Source of the DNA: Ruminococcaceae bacterium UBA794
Lineage (GTDB): Bacteria > Bacillota > Clostridia > Oscillospirales > Ruminococcaceae
DNA length: 6,145 nt
Assembly: GCA_002304735.1 (NCBI GenBank)
Contig: DBIU01000024.1
Location: 1 to 6,145, forward strand
Reading direction: 5' to 3'
The notes under the pieces were generated by a model. It was not told where the DNA came from. It searched no databases and worked only from the letters and a program-made list of their open reading frames with translations. A program made the translations under genes and the position numbers. The stretch's first letter is position 1; each line of letters starts with the position of its first letter. Below are positions 6,130 through 6,145 of this stretch, in pieces.

Positions 6130-6145
6130 CCCCGCGGGAGCGACT
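6130..6145 (-). repeat. CCCCGCGGGAGCGACT, right arm of the 16-base inverted repeat
   Basis: Perfect inverted partner of 5930-5945. It runs to the window edge, so the true repeat may be longer. Confidence 0.8.

Noticed and set aside
5873..6145. CRISPR array
   Set aside because: Repeats are inverted or a two-unit 18-base tandem, with no regular direct repeats and unique spacers, and no cas genes.

Overview
The window is an ordinary-looking chromosomal stretch carrying three complete genes, all on the + strand, in one tight, probably co-transcribed block: purB (adenylosuccinate lyase), recJ (single-strand DNA exonuclease) and a bifunctional RelA/SpoT-type (p)ppGpp synthetase/hydrolase (rsh, also called relA or rel). 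The gaps are only 25 and 33 bases. The source is most likely a GC-moderate anaerobic member of the Bacillota, class Clostridia (Oscillospiraceae/Ruminococcaceae-like). I infer this from a long RecJ with a C-terminal extension, a single full-length Rsh next to recJ as in Bacillota, clear Shine-Dalgarno sequences, and the PurB variant. This is protein-level resemblance, not a database match.

Layout: bases 1-198 are non-coding, repeat-rich leader. purB runs 199-1635, recJ 1661-3667 (TTG start) and rsh 3701-5872. Bases 5873-6145 are non-coding and again repeat-rich. No tRNA, rRNA, CRISPR array, transposase or prophage gene is visible.

The most interesting structure is outside the genes. The two flanks carry the same set of short repeat modules in the same relative order but in opposite orientation, so the operon sits inside a degenerate, composite, long-range inverted repeat. 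The modules are a roughly 80-base element bounded by CGCTTCGCGG/CCGCGAAGCG, an AT-rich hairpin of the AAGACCTTTTTC-type, and a CCGCCGGAGGCAC block. The right flank also has a second hairpin and a 16-base perfect inverted repeat around the element, making a nested palindromic cluster. These look like interspersed intergenic (REP/MITE-like) repeats. Their copy number elsewhere in the genome cannot be seen from here.

How the genes fit together: PurB makes AMP and AICAR. Rsh uses ATP plus GDP or GTP to make the alarmone (p)ppGpp, which represses GTP synthesis and growth in Bacillota, and it also degrades the alarmone. RecJ degrades 5'-ended single strands in recombination and repair. In many Bacillota the order is recJ-apt-relA; here apt is absent between recJ and rsh, while an AMP-producing enzyme, purB, precedes recJ. 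That the three genes act together in stress or nucleotide control is inference from position only.
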